Notes under the pieces: model-generated | Database searches by the model: none | What the model saw: the letters and a program-made list of their open reading frames with translations, nothing else | What the model was told of the DNA's origin: nothing | Origin: Melastoma dodecandrum | Lineage: Eukaryota > Streptophyta > Magnoliopsida > Myrtales > Melastomataceae | Reading direction: 5' to 3' | DNA: 64,000 nucleotides | Assembly: GCA_029817715.1 (NCBI GenBank) | Contig: JARUPY010000189.1 | Location: 2,046,001 to 2,110,000, forward strand | Program-made: the position numbers and the translations under genes | In this document: one piece after another, positions 37,172-48,520 of the stretch | Layout: the number at the start of each line of letters is the position of its first letter | Position numbering within the stretch: position 1 is the first letter of the stretch

Positions 37172-39234
37172 TTTGGCATTCTACAGTGGAGCAATCTGTC
37201 AGTCAATACCCCGGTGCCTTTATGTACAGACGTCGCACGTGCCAAATAGGCGGAAAGGGAAGAACGGCTCGATTCCGCGGCTAGCACTCACTGGGGGCGA
37301 CAGCAGGCAACCGCCGTACAAGGTAGCGTTGTCAGTAGTTGGTAGTACATAATTCACATATAATGCTTGCTTTTTTGATGTATAGTGTGCCATGTGTCGT
37401 ATCCCATATTGCCGTCTGGCAATATGAGTCGGTTTTAGTAGGGGGGGTTCATTTTACACGTGTTTGGACGAAGTTGTGCTGGGCGGAGCGTGGTAGCTTT
37501 GGATACTCGTGTCATATTCGTTAGTTTGTTAGTTAGTTGATATATCATGCGACTGATGCATATTTCTTAGAAAGGGTGGTGGGCTCGATGATTATTCCTT
37601 GAATTATTGTTGGGCCGGTTGAGTTTGGATGGGATAAATGACACGAGGGTGGCTCAACACAATACGATGACCCAATCCGGCTTTTTTTTTTAAACCGGGA
37701 GATGCTGTTTCTCCGGCGGTGATCCTTGGTTGCCTGTTGTAATGGAGCTACGGTGCCATTGTTTGATCCCTCCCATGTGTAGTTGTGGCCGCCGCTCACC
37801 TTTGCTTAAAGCCATCGACACGACATGTTATCTCTTTCCTCCTTTTCTTTTCAAAAGAAAATTATTATTATAACCAGCATTTACCTTTATCATTTTACCC
37901 TTACCCCGGAACATCCCACCGTTTTCCTTCCAATTCTGTAGTGGTGGGATGCACTAGAACTGTTTATTATTAATTGCATCACTAATGTGTGTCTACAGCC
38001 AATTTATAATAATGAAATTTTAGGGGTTTGTTGACAATATTGTATCCTTTAAAAAAAAACAATTAAGAGCATAAGAGAACACTCAAGAGTGATTCGTACA
38101 CATATACGGTTGGTTGTTAGAGAAAAAAGAACAATCCACGGGAGCGTGTAATAATGAAACTGGAACTACTACCGCTCCTAAAAAAGTCGCCCAACATATA
38201 TATATATATATGCAATACGAGCATCTGGGGAATAACTTCACCATCGTCTCTCCTAAAATATCACGTATGTCGAGTTGTGTTGTGACGGGTAGGCTGATGT
38301 TTATGAGGGGGACATACCACCAAACCCAATATCCTCTCTAAATCCATTCCATTGAAGCCAAAATCGATCGGGAACAGACCACCTGTTTCTCGATATTTTC
38401 TTTCAAGGCAAGAAAAGGCAAGACGAGACGGGGAAAAAAAGGTGGGGGAAATTTCGAGGAAGGTTCCGAACGACGACGACACAGATTAAGAAACCCTCGG
38501 GAGGCGGGATGTTTTAAATGAAAATTGTGGTTTTAAATGAAAGACAATACATGTTTGATTTTGATCGAGTCTTTGTTTTGTAGCTAGACCTAAACCAACT
38601 CTTAAAGACTTTTTACAGGAGAAATCAAAACAGATCCGTACGTACGAACAACAACGCCGCCTCCTTTCCTCTACTGACTGTACTGTAACGTACTCCAACC
38701 CACCCACCCCCATAATCCATAAACTGGGGTTGTTTAGTTTAGTAGGTTGGGTTCAGATTCAGACTACACTAACTACTTCATATGGTTCGTTTGCAGTTGA
38801 TTTTGACACGCACTTTGCCTTTTTATTTTATTTTATTTTAAAGCTCTCTTATTTCTTCATATCTGGGGGAGGCCGCATTCGGGCCTATCTTCCCCCACCC
38901 CCAGAAACGTACTCTCTCCGATCGCGTCAATTTCTTATTAATTGATATGGAAATAGGTGCTTTGTATAGTTCATCTACTCGCCCTCTTTTTTACTTGCCC
39001 TGTAATGTTTTTTTCTTTTATCGATTCATATATTTTGGATTTCCATGACTCTTCTTTTCACGTTTTCTTTTACTCTTAATAATTAATCGATTCCTGTACA
39101 TAAAATGTGTCGGATCACGTCACTGACGAATGTTGTTTTAAGTAAGAGTGGAATTTGACCGTTACATTTTTTTTTTTTCAAAAAAGGGTCAGGTCGCATT
39201 AGACAAGTCTCGTTTGACTTACATTATTTTTTTC
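37172..39234. other. Intergenic; SCAR 3' region, no gene recognised
   Basis: Open frames here show no family signature. Small features are an (AT)n tract at about 38197-38211 and a T-rich run near 39166-39178. It ends at the left terminal repeat of the Mutator-like element. Confidence 0.4.
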
Positions 39235-39450
39235 GGCAAAATATACATATATGTCCGTAACTATAGACGAACTTTTTTTTATGTCAACTTCTTTTTTTCA
39301 TATACACAAATATCACACTACCTATGGTTTCTACCTTTTTTTATGGTCAGTCGTTGACGACGTGAAGCAAATCACCCACGTGTACATAACGGAGCTCCGG
39401 AGGTCTTACATGGTGAAGCCAGAGAATTCAGATGTGGAAAAGACCTCGGT
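39235..39450 (+). repeat. Left TIR of Mutator-like element
   Basis: The copy pairs with the inverted repeat at 43121-43332. Shared blocks include GTCCGTAACTATAGACGAAC, ACATAACGGAGCTCCGGAGG and GGTGAAGCCAGAGAA. Confidence 0.9.
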
Positions 39451-39599
39451 CCTTATAGCCCGGCCCAAATTGAAATAAAGAAACTCAACTGGAACCCTAA
39501 TTGTTCTACAAACGTTGACGAAATCGGAGAAGGCGAAGGCGAAGACGAAAGGCGCGAAGGCGAAGACGGAAGACGAAGGGGAAAAGCGAAGGCGAAGAC

Positions 39600-39675
39600 G
39601 ACCCTGTGTGTAACTGAACGAAGGCGACCCTGTGTGTGACTGAAGAAGGCGACCCTGTGTGTGATTGAAGAAGAC
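39600..39675. repeat. 25/26-bp tandem repeat, three copies
   Basis: Units at 39600-39625, 39626-39650 and 39651-39675 all begin GACCCTGTGTGT and end in GAAG(G/A)C. Just before them, 39528-39600 is a purine-rich GAAGGCGAAGACG repeat. The tract lies just inside the left terminal repeat, before the transposase. Confidence 0.9.
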
Positions 39676-39754
39676 TAGGTATGTTGGCAAACCCTTTTGG
39701 CTCCACTGTTCGCTCTCATGATTAGGTAGGTTATTAAGTAGGTAATTTTGGTGT

Positions 39755-41720
39755 TGTTTGGTTGAACAAACAGATACAATGAAGCGGCTGAATCTGAATA
39801 TGTATATTGGTGGTAGGATGTGTTTATCTGGGTTGTGCTCATATACAGGAGGCACGGTAGTTAAGTTTGGTGGGGTGGATACTGACCTTTTAGGTTATTT
39901 TACCTTGGTAGCTCTGGCCAAAGATTCTGGGATAAGTAGGGTATTGAAATTGTGGTACGGGCATCCCGGTCATAGTTTGTCATTGGTTAGGGAAATTGTA
40001 AGAGACAAGCAGGTTATGAAAATGATAGAAGAATATTAGGAAGGTGGAACCGTGAATATATACTGTGATGGAGAGGGTGATAGTGTGGCTGATGACTTAG
40101 AAGCAGGAGAAGATCCTCATGGGGAGACTGATGAGTTAGATGTAGAAGAAGATCCTCATGAGGAGACTGACGAATTAAATTAGAAGATGATCTTATTGAG
40201 GAGACTAAGAAGGCGGATAATGAGGATGAGGTTAGAGATGACAGGGTTGAGCATGATAAGGAGGAGGAGTTAGATGTTCCTCAGCCTAACCCAGCTGTTA
40301 TTGATAGTGACATGCCTGTTCTCGAGGTGGAGTCTGAGTACGAGAAATCAGATGCCGAAATAGGTGATGATTCTTGTTGTGTGACCATAGGGGATAGACA
40401 GAAGCAACTGTTGTGTGAATATACTGAATATAACCCTCACTGTGATCACAAATTGATTGAATGGAAGGCTGGTTTGTGTTTTGAAAATCCTCTGTAAATG
40501 CATGAAGCTGTCCAGCGGTATGCTATTGCAAATGGATATAATTTGCGTTGGAAACGAAGTAATGAGAATAGACAGGAAGTTATTTGTGTTAGAGGTTGTC
40601 CGTAGAGATGTTATGGGTCTTGGCTGAAGAAGGAAAACATATTTGTTCATAGGTACGTGTTGAATGAGCATAAAGGTAGACGGAGTATGAGTAATCGTCA
40701 AGCAACAACTAGATGGTTGGCCAATCAATTCATGGAAGGTACTATTCGCAGGGCTGGTGCGACAGCCCGCGAAATTCAGCAGGAAGTAATGGGAAAGCAT
40801 CATTTAGAAGTGCCATTAATGAAAGTTTATAAAGCGAGTTGGTTAGCTGATAAGTTGGTTAATGGCACCATAGATGATCATTTCAAAGATCTGAGACCAT
40901 ATCTTGATGCGCTGAGGTTGAAATATCCGACTTCTACATTTAAGCTGAGTTGTGACTTGACTCTCTCAACAGAGACTTATATAACTTTCAAAAGATTCTT
41001 TGTTTGTTTTGATGCTCGGAGATCTGGTTTTATAGAGGGATGTAGACCTTTTATAGGGTTTGATGAGACTTTTATTAAACATAAGTGTGGTGGGATTATT
41101 TTAAGTGTCGTTGGTCGCGATGGCAATGAAGGAATATTTCCCATAGCTTGGGCTGTTGTAGAAGGGGAAAACACCGATTCTTGGAGCTGGTTTTTGGAGT
41201 TACTTTTCCAGATTCTTGATGTTGGCAGTGAAAGAGGTTGGACATTCATATAAGACCAACAGACCAACAGCATCCAAACTGTCGAAAAGAGGAACAGGTA
41301 TGAAGTGTTCTACTTGTGGTGCTTTCGGACACAATAAAATGACATGCAAGGCCTCTTCGCAGCAAGCTTCAACTCCAGTTCAGCCAAACCCTGAACCAAC
41401 ATCTGAAGGCTCAGGTAAAATAAGATTACCTATTACCAATAAACACAACATAAAACTCAGTTTCATATTCTTTGTTGCATTACAGGGAGGAGGATTATGC
41501 TTATGACTTGTCAGAACTGTGGAGGACATGGGCATAATAAGAGAACGTGCAAAGTTACTCCTGTACAAAGAACAATAATTGCAGAAGATACAAGTGCTGA
41601 TCGGAGCCAGGAATCCATTGTATCTTCACAATCAAGACATAAAGAAGCTGTGCGGAGGGGTAGGGAAAATGCTATGTGGAGCAGCAGGGGAAATGCTACG
41701 CGGAGGGGCAAGGATACTTG
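39755..41720 (+). pseudogene. MULE transposase remnant with zinc knuckles
   Basis: The N-terminal part is at 39780-40040 (MKRLNLNMYIGGRMCLSG). A Glu/Asp-rich linker follows. The MuDR DNA-binding part at 40495-40690 has HEAVQRYAIANGYNLRWKRS and VICVRGCP followed by a TAG stop. The DDE domain at about 40930-41250 has CRPFIGFDETFIKHKCGGII and DGNEGIFPIAWAVVEGE with the first catalytic Asp, and stops at GWTFI, where autonomous elements continue with the second Asp. The catalytic remainder is deleted: two CCHC knuckles follow within 60 bases (CSTCGAFGHNKMTCK, CQNCGGHGHNKRTCK). Stops near 40037, 40181, 40497 and 40604 confirm it is inactive. Confidence 0.85.
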
Positions 41721-42233
41721 AAACTTGTTGTTGAAACTTTTCTGTTAAGCTGTACTGGAAATGGTTAGGCTGTTGGTTAGTGTTGAAACTTTCTGTAAGC
41801 TGTTGGTTCATGATACCAACTGTTGAAACTTAGTCTTGACACTGTACTGGAAATGGTACTTTCAATTCTGTAAGCTGGTTGGTATTTGGTACTTTCTGTA
41901 AGCTTTTGAAACTATAATCTGAAAGCAATATGGTACTTTCAATTCTGGTTAGTGCAATTGGTGAATTGGACAACATAATTGGGAATTGTGAATTGGGAAT
42001 TGGTCAACACAATATGGTACTATAAGTTGGTTGGTTGGTGCAATTGGGAATTGGTCGACACAAAGCTAATCTGTTGGTGTAATTGGTGCCATTGGGCATT
42101 AGTGCAATTGCCAACTACAGCCAACTACATTCAATCGCAAATACAACTGCCACATTACAACAACCAAGTACCATCCAACTGCCAAATTCAGCCACATTAC
42201 AACTTCAACCAATCTTGCTGCACCCTACTCGCC

Positions 42234-42901
42234 CTACCTAATGAAAACAATGAAAACAACAAAAAACAATACAAAAACCGCTAACCAAAGTACCACCAGT
42301 CGCAAAGTTTTGATTTGGGTCTTCATTTTCTCAGTTTTCTCTTTAAGTTTTTTGTACTTAACAACCTTCCCTTCCAACTTTGTTATATGATCTTCTCTCG
42401 TTTGACATTTCCCCTTCAGGAATTCGATATCCTTCTCCAGTACTTTCTTCGACTCCAAAAGTTGATTTATGATATCCTTCTGCCTACTTAGGAAGTCCTC
42501 GTCCATCCATTCGAAAAACCCACAATCATCTACCTGTCAATTATCAGACAAATCAACAAGAAAGTGTTGGCAGAAAAGAGAGTATGGGAAATACACCTGC
42601 TGCAAGTCCTATCGATATGATCGCGGATATGGTAGCACTCACAACTGGATTCATTCCAGAAGAAGATGAAGGAAAATAAACACAAATAACAAGCTTACAG
42701 TCTGACCTTCCAGCACGAACACCCGTAGAATTGCCGACTTGGATTGCTCTTACTCCAGGATGTGTACAGGGTGACCCTCCTTCCATGGTTGCAAATTCGT
42801 CCACCCACACTTGAGCTCGATACAACAGAGCCACTACTCATTTCCTTACCACTCATTCTTCGATAAAGGAACAGAGAGACGCGACCTCCTAACTGGTTCA
42901 T
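42234..42901 (-). CDS. GRF-type zinc-finger, coiled-coil, tail-anchor protein
   Basis: Two minus-strand exons, 42901-42707 (65 codons) and 42533-42234 (99 plus stop), join in phase 0 through AAG|GTCAGA and GACAG|GTAGAT, giving 164 residues. Residues 37-74 form a GRF-type zinc finger: CNHGRRVTLYTSWS, NPSRQFYGCSCWK, then DDCGFFEW, with C37, H39, C61 and C69 as candidate ligands. A Lys/Glu-rich coiled coil follows at about 78-138 and a hydrophobic C-terminal segment at 142-164. Plant proteins of this layout are numerous and uncharacterised (At4g04775-like). GRF fingers are thought to bind single-stranded nucleic acid in other proteins. It lies inside the Mutator-like element, antisense to the transposase, with an open frame although the transposase is broken. 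An alternative start is the second Met at 42856. Confidence 0.75.
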
Positions 42902-43120
42902 GCCAAAGCCGCCTCAGTCCTTCGCCATCGCCAAAAGTTAGGGTCGCCTCACTTCCTTCCTCTTGGATCGCGTCACTTCCTTCTTCCTGGTCGCCCGCAC
43001 TTCCTTCTTCTGCCTTCTGCCGCACTTCCTGGTTCCAATTAGGGTTCCGAATCTAATTTTTGATTTGGGGGACTTCTTCCTTCTTCCTGATCCACATCTG
43101 CTCTATTCCATGTCTGGAAC

Positions 43121-43332
43121 ACCGAGGTCTTTTCCACGTCAGATTTCTCTGGCTTCACCACGTAGGACCTCCGGAGCTCCGTTATGTCCGCGTGGGCGAT
43201 TGCCTTACGTCGTCAACGATTGGCCATAAAAAATGTAGAAACCATAGGTAGTGACATTTGTGTATATGAAAAAAAGAAGTTGACATAAAAGAAAGTTCGT
43301 CTATAGTTACGGACAAATACGTATATTTTGCC
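43121..43332 (-). repeat. Right TIR of Mutator-like element
   Basis: This is the inverted partner of 39235-39450. Read on the plus strand it begins ACCGAGGTCTTTTCCACGTC and ends GTATATTTTGCC. Confidence 0.9.
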
Positions 43333-45493
43333 TTTTTTAGTTAATTTTTATTAATAAGAAATTGTCTCAAATAGCCAATTAGGTGGTGGGCAACAAGAAA
43401 GATTTGGTGGTGGGCACCACCAAGCCTTTTTTTGCTTTAAAAGTTAATTGCCCACCACCAAGATTAGGTGGTGGGCAACAAGAAAGAAACGTAGAAAGGC
43501 AAAAGAAAAGGTGGGGCTCGATGTATCGAAAGAAAGGGAGCACTTGTTGAGTGTGTATGTAGATGGAGAGGAATTCGTTGGCTTCTAAAAGAATGTACTT
43601 TTTTTTTTTAAAAAAAAAGAGAGAGAGAAGAAAATGTGGGTAGGGATGATATTAATAATGGAAGGAAACCAAACGCCTACTCCAAAAAAAAAAACATTGA
43701 ATTCCCTCTAAAGAATATAATAATATAAATAACAAATGCCTCACACACGTATATATACCATACTAGGATGAAAGCGCGTATTATTATAACATATGTTGTT
43801 GTTTTAAAACTTCAAACACGTTATTTGATCCGTTTATCTAACCGTATTAAAAGATTTAATATTTTGACATGAATATGCGAATGGCTATAGTAATAATTAT
43901 TTAAGAAACTTTTTACCTTTAGAAAATTCAAAGCAATTTTATCGTTGGGAACCAAGTCACGATGATTTAGAGTTTGAAATTATTTTCCCTAGTATTTGTG
44001 GCCGTGGCTATTTTATTGACCTTTCGCCGCGTCATTTAGCCACCGGGAACAAGAAAAGAAAAAAAAAAAGGAGTTGAGGCCTCCCCCGGTTGACCCACCA
44101 CCACCAATACCAAAACATTCAAAAGGACGGGGTGACCGAGGACCACCCTCCCCTCTCTTTTTTCTTTTTATCCGAGGGAGGCAACATTTGGATGGACCCT
44201 TTCTTTTCTACTCTCATCCATCATCAGCCGAAACAAAAACATTAATGTCTCCTCGTCTGTCTTTCTTCACTCCTCATTTAAACCCCTCCTCCCCAACCAA
44301 TAACCTTTCACTTTTCCATTCCATCCTCCCACTTCTTTGTGTTTGGTTTGACAAAAAAAAAAAAAAAAAAAAGAATATATCCATCATGTTCTGTCTTTGT
44401 CTTTTTGACTTGTTTAATGACACGGACCTTCGCCACCCAATAAAATCAATCCCAACTCATATTTTTCCCTTATTAATGTTTTAAAACAAGTAGAGGAAGA
44501 ATGAATTATTTATCATTTTTTTTATTTGTTATTTTTCTTCTTCTTTTTTTTTTAAGAAAAAGGGTGGTGACGTGCTTATGATAAAACGGTTGGATGGTAC
44601 AACCAACCTTCCTTAATCCCCCCTTCCCCAAAGAGGAACCCCCCTTCTGCAATCAATTAAAATATTATAATTAGAAAAAATCAACGTCACGTCAGCTCAG
44701 GAGGACTAGGAGTTGTAAGGAAATGTACCAAGTACGGCTCCCCCTCCCCCTCCCCCTCCCATGTAAATGGATCTCTCCTTCCTCTCCAGTCTTCACCCAC
44801 CTAATACTTACATGATTTTTAATAAATTACTGAATTTGGAACCGTTTTATTTATTTAATGTGAAGAAGAAGGGAAAACAACTAATTACATTTTTATCGTT
44901 ATTAAAGCTTTTGGGGGAACCAGATTCCATGACCGTATGCTATTCTTATTCAACCTCAATTATCATATCCTACTCCTCCTCCACTCTACTCTACTCTACT
45001 CCAACCCAAAACATAAACAAAAAAACAAACGCGGGTTTTTTGTTTGATAATTAATAAAAAGAAACATTAGTAGATAATGATGATTTTTTAAACAATTCGA
45101 CATCCATCCTCCCATTTTTTGGATACAAAATTTATTTAATAATGTGTAAGTTGGTTCTTATTTATATATCATTGTTTCTTCCAAAATTCCCCCCCCCCTC
45201 CTTCCTGTCCTTTCCACCAGTACGGATTACGGAACCTATCCCTTTTATTTACCTTTCTGTCCTCCTCCTCCTCCTCCTCCGACAGAAATGGTGCCTAGCA
45301 AAGTAAATTCCTATCGAGTGAAAAACAAAAGAACTCGGACGGGGACCCCAAAAGGGTAATTTCCCAAACCAAAAAAAACATCATCTCCTTCCTCCTCCTC
45401 GAAAAAAACCTGGATCTCATTCTCCCCTCCTCCATCCCTTCTTCCCCCATTTCTCTGCCCAAAAGGTTGGTTACGGCCTCCTCCCCGCTCCCC
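43333..45493. other. Intergenic and promoter side of FBL3-like gene
   Basis: No gene is recognised. It contains the GGTGGTGGGCAA repeat cluster next to the Mutator-like element, poly-A/T tracts near 43602-43619 and 44353-44372, repeated CTCCCC near 44741-44760, TACTC repeats at 44989-45001, and (CTC)n at 45259-45280. The last 200 bases are CT-rich, as expected for the FBL3-like leader. Confidence 0.45.
43381..43487. repeat. GGTGGTGGGCAA direct and inverted repeat cluster
   Basis: AGGTGGTGGGCAACAAGAAA occurs at 43381 and again at 43465. Between them are TGGTGGTGGGCACCACCA (itself partly palindromic, about 43405-43422) and the inverted TTGCCCACCACC at about 43448. The cluster can fold into hairpins and sits 48 bases outside the Mutator-like terminal repeat. 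It could be a small foldback element or a filled break. Confidence 0.85.
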
Positions 45494-48329
45494 ATGAAGA
45501 AGCAGAAAATCAGCGACGACGACAACAACAACCCCTTCGACGCCATCTCCCACGAGATCGTCTTCCTCATCCTCGACCACCTCCTCCCTCACTCCCTCGA
45601 CGTCAAGTCCTTCTCCCTAGTCTGCAAGTCCTTCTACTCCATCGAGTCCCTCCACCGCCGCCACCTCCGTCCCCTCCGCACCCACCACCTCCCCTCCGTC
45701 CTCTCCCGCTACCCCAACCTCTCTCGCCTCGACCTCTCCCTCTGCCCCCGCGTCCCCGACTCCACCCTCCACCTCCTTTCCTCCTCCCCTTCCCTCTCCC
45801 CCTCCCTCCGCTCCATCGACCTCTCCCGCTCCCGCTTCTTCACCCCCTCCGGCCTCTCCTCCCTTGCCCTCCTCTGCTCCAACCTCGTCGATGTCGACGT
45901 CTCCAACGCCACCGATATGAGGGATGCCGGTGCCGCCGCCCTCGCCCAGGCTAAGAACCTCGAGCGCCTTAGGATGGCGCGGTGCAAGATGGTCACCGAT
46001 ATCGGCATCGGCTGCGTGGCCGTCGGCTGTCGGAAGCTGAAGGAGCTCGTCCTCAAGTGGTGCTTGGGCGTCGGGGATCTCGGGGTTGGTCTCGTCGCCG
46101 TCAAGTGCAGGGATCTGAGGACTTTGGACGTCTCTTATCTGCCGGTATGTTGGCCGAATGCTGAAATTGTCTTGGATTTGATAATGACTTTTTTTCCCTC
46201 GGGAATGATTGTTTTGACCGGATCCTGCACCCCCCCTTGTGGTCGTGTAATCTGATTTCGTTGTGGATTGCTGGTGAGGAAGAGCGATTGTTGTGTTGGT
46301 TGCCTCGAAGCGATTTACTCTGTTATGAAGTCACGACGTCTCGGATCTGGCTGAGCAGGATTTGCTTCTGGTTCGTCGGTCGTGCAGATCTCGAACAAGT
46401 GTGTGCCCTCGATTGTGAACTTGCCTTATCTGGAGGATTTGTTCTTGGAGGGGTGCTACTGCATCGACGACGATGGCCTCGCAGCACTGAAAGACGGTTG
46501 TAACTCGCTCAAGGTAGTTACTGCTTCCCCTGGGTTCTTCTGGCCGATCGCACGGAAATTCCTCGATATTCTTCTCGATCAATTTCTAGCCTTTCCTTTG
46601 CAGACGCTGGACATATCAAGCTGTCAGAGCATTAGCCACGTGGGAATGCCTTCGATTGGGAGTGGTTATGCATCCCTGAAGCGTCTCAACCTGTCGCATG
46701 GCATCCCTGTAAGAATTTTTCAGGTGTCTTCTGCAAGTTTTGATGAGGTTTAAGAGGCGCTTATCCGCTGATTTTGTCTGGCATGTGTTGTTGGTTGGTT
46801 GGTGTATCAGGTTACTTTCGCGCTTGTTACCGGTCTGAAGAAGCTATCTATGTTACAAACATTGAAGTTGGATGGCTGCATGGTCACTATCTCGGGATTG
46901 AAGGCGCTCGGCGACTGCTGTGCCTCTCTGACTGAGATCAGCTTGAGTAAATGTGCTGGAGTGACGGACGAAGGGCTCTCCTACCTTGTGACCAAGCACG
47001 GACAGCTCAAAAAGTTGGACCTCACTTGTTGTAGGAAAATAACCGAAGTCTCCATCGCCCACATAACGAGATCGTGCACCGCTCTTGCTTCTCTTAGGAT
47101 GGAGTCTTGCACCCTTGTTCCCAAGGAAGCATTCGTCTTGATCGGAGGACGATGCGCTTACCTTGAGGAGCTCGACTTGACAGATAATGAAATCGATGAT
47201 GAAGGTCTACATCTTTCGATCGTCTCTATTTATGGATCAGATGATGTCATGTGCATGCTTCTCAAAATATTTTTTACTCGCTTTTCAGGTCTGGAATATA
47301 TTTCGAGGTGCGCGAGGATCAAGGTGCTGAAACTCGGAATATGCCTTAATATCACCGATAGAGGACTCTCTTGTATCGGCGCATCGTGTCCAGAGCTTAT
47401 CGAGCTAGATCTGTACAGGTACGTGAACTGGGAGATGGATGTCTTTGCCTATTTCTATAACTTTTACAGCTGCACCCAGAATACAAAATCTTGATGCAGA
47501 CGACAAGTTGATTTCCGGTTCTTACAACAAAAACTCCTTGCTCTCTCCTTGCAGATCAGCAGGTGTGACCGATGCCGGCATCTCGTCGATTGCCCGAGGT
47601 TGCCCTAACCTCGAGATGATCAACGTGGCATATTGCAATGACATTACGGATACATCTTTGACATCATTGTCAAAGTGCTTGAGCTTGAACACCTTAGAAT
47701 GTAGAGGTTGTCCGCTAGTCACGTCCGTGGGCATATCCGCAATCGCTGGTAGCTGTAGGCAACTCACCAAGCTGGACATAAAGAAGTGTGGGAACATGGA
47801 CGACTCGGCAATGATCCCGCTCGCTCACTATTCTCAGAACCTGAGACAGGTACACTTGCTTTGTAAAGGTTATCCGTGAAGCTGACTCACGGGCTCATTC
47901 TTTTTTTTTTCTGCCGTGTGGCCAGATAAACCTGTCATACACGTCGGTAACAGACGTGGGGCTTTTGTCCCTTGCAAGCGTGAGCTGCCTCCAGAGCATG
48001 ACAATCCTGCACCTAAAGGGGCTGACAGCCAGCGGGCTGGCGGCGGCGTTGCTGGCGTGCGGAGGGCTGACTAAGGTGAAGCTCCAAATGTCATTTAGGT
48101 CAATGCTGCCCCACCCGCTTCTCAATCACCTGGAGGGGCGGGGATGCACGTTCCACTGGAGGAACAAGGTGTTCCAGGTCAGTAATCCTAACCCACCCTT
48201 TTTTGCGAAGGGGGGGAGGGAAGCAGTGAGATTTGGATTTTGAAAGTGAGGGGATGTTTCAATTTTCAGGTGGAGCTGGATCCCAAGTGCTGGAAGATAC
48301 AGCTAGAGGATAACAATACATTGCAGTGA
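45494..48329 (+). CDS. FBL3: F-box/LRR protein, FBL3 (RAE1) type
   Basis: Eight exons: 45494-46144, 46388-46513, 46604-46708, 46811-47204, 47289-47418, 47555-47849, 47926-48177, 48270-48329; all phases agree, giving 670 residues (Arabidopsis FBL3 about 665). An F-box lies at about 14-56 ([31 protein letters not shown]), linking to SKP1 in an SCF ubiquitin ligase. Cysteine-containing LRRs follow to about 650, with [46 protein letters not shown] and [13 protein letters not shown]. The end [13 protein letters not shown] is conserved. In Arabidopsis this gene is RAE1, which targets the transcription factor STOP1 for degradation in aluminium tolerance; the same role is inferred. I chose the ATG at 45494 (MKKQKIS); the open frame extends further upstream only from TTG. 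Exon 1 is very C-rich at third positions. The end of the last exon is tandemly duplicated past the stop. Confidence 0.95.
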
Positions 48330-48403
48330 CAGTTGTCTGATGGTCCATGGATACAGCTAGAGGATAACAATACATTGCAGTGATGGTTGTCTGATGGTCC
48401 ATG
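48296..48403. repeat. 54-bp tandem duplication across the FBL3-like stop codon
   Basis: 48296-48349 and 48350-48403 are copies starting GATACAGCTAGAGGATAACA and ending TGGTCCATG, differing at two places next to the stop (TGACAGTTG versus TGATGGTTG). The first copy contains the last eleven codons and the stop; the second lies wholly in the 3' UTR, so the protein end is unchanged. Confidence 0.95.
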
Positions 48404-48520
48404 GGGCCTTACTTCTTTATTTTTCTTGGGCTGGGATGATGAGTTAGGGAGGGGGCCGGGGGAGCTAAGTGTAAATTTGTTGGTATATGGGCCATCTTGG
48501 GTGGGTTTTCAGTATATAAG

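Larger units (their letters stand above)
39235..43332 (+). mobile_element. Mutator-like element with long TIRs and cargo gene
   Basis: The left terminal repeat 39235-39450 starts GGCAAAATATACATATATGT; the right one, read inward on the minus strand from 43332, starts GGCAAAATATACGTATTTGT. They stay alignable for about 215 bases, to GAAAAGACCTCGGT, with scattered differences. Between them are a broken MULE transposase, two zinc knuckles (plus) and a two-exon GRF zinc-finger gene (minus). Length is 4098 bases. The flanks are T-rich, so I could not settle the 9-bp target duplication. Confidence 0.85.

Noticed and set aside
39225..43342. 9-bp target duplication of the Mutator-like element
   Set aside because: Left ATTTTTTTC and right TTTTTTAGT share only a T run; alignment is ambiguous.
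45311..46104. Minus-strand frames across FBL3-like exon 1
   Set aside because: They mirror the C-rich coding strand and encode Arg/Glu-rich low-complexity peptides.
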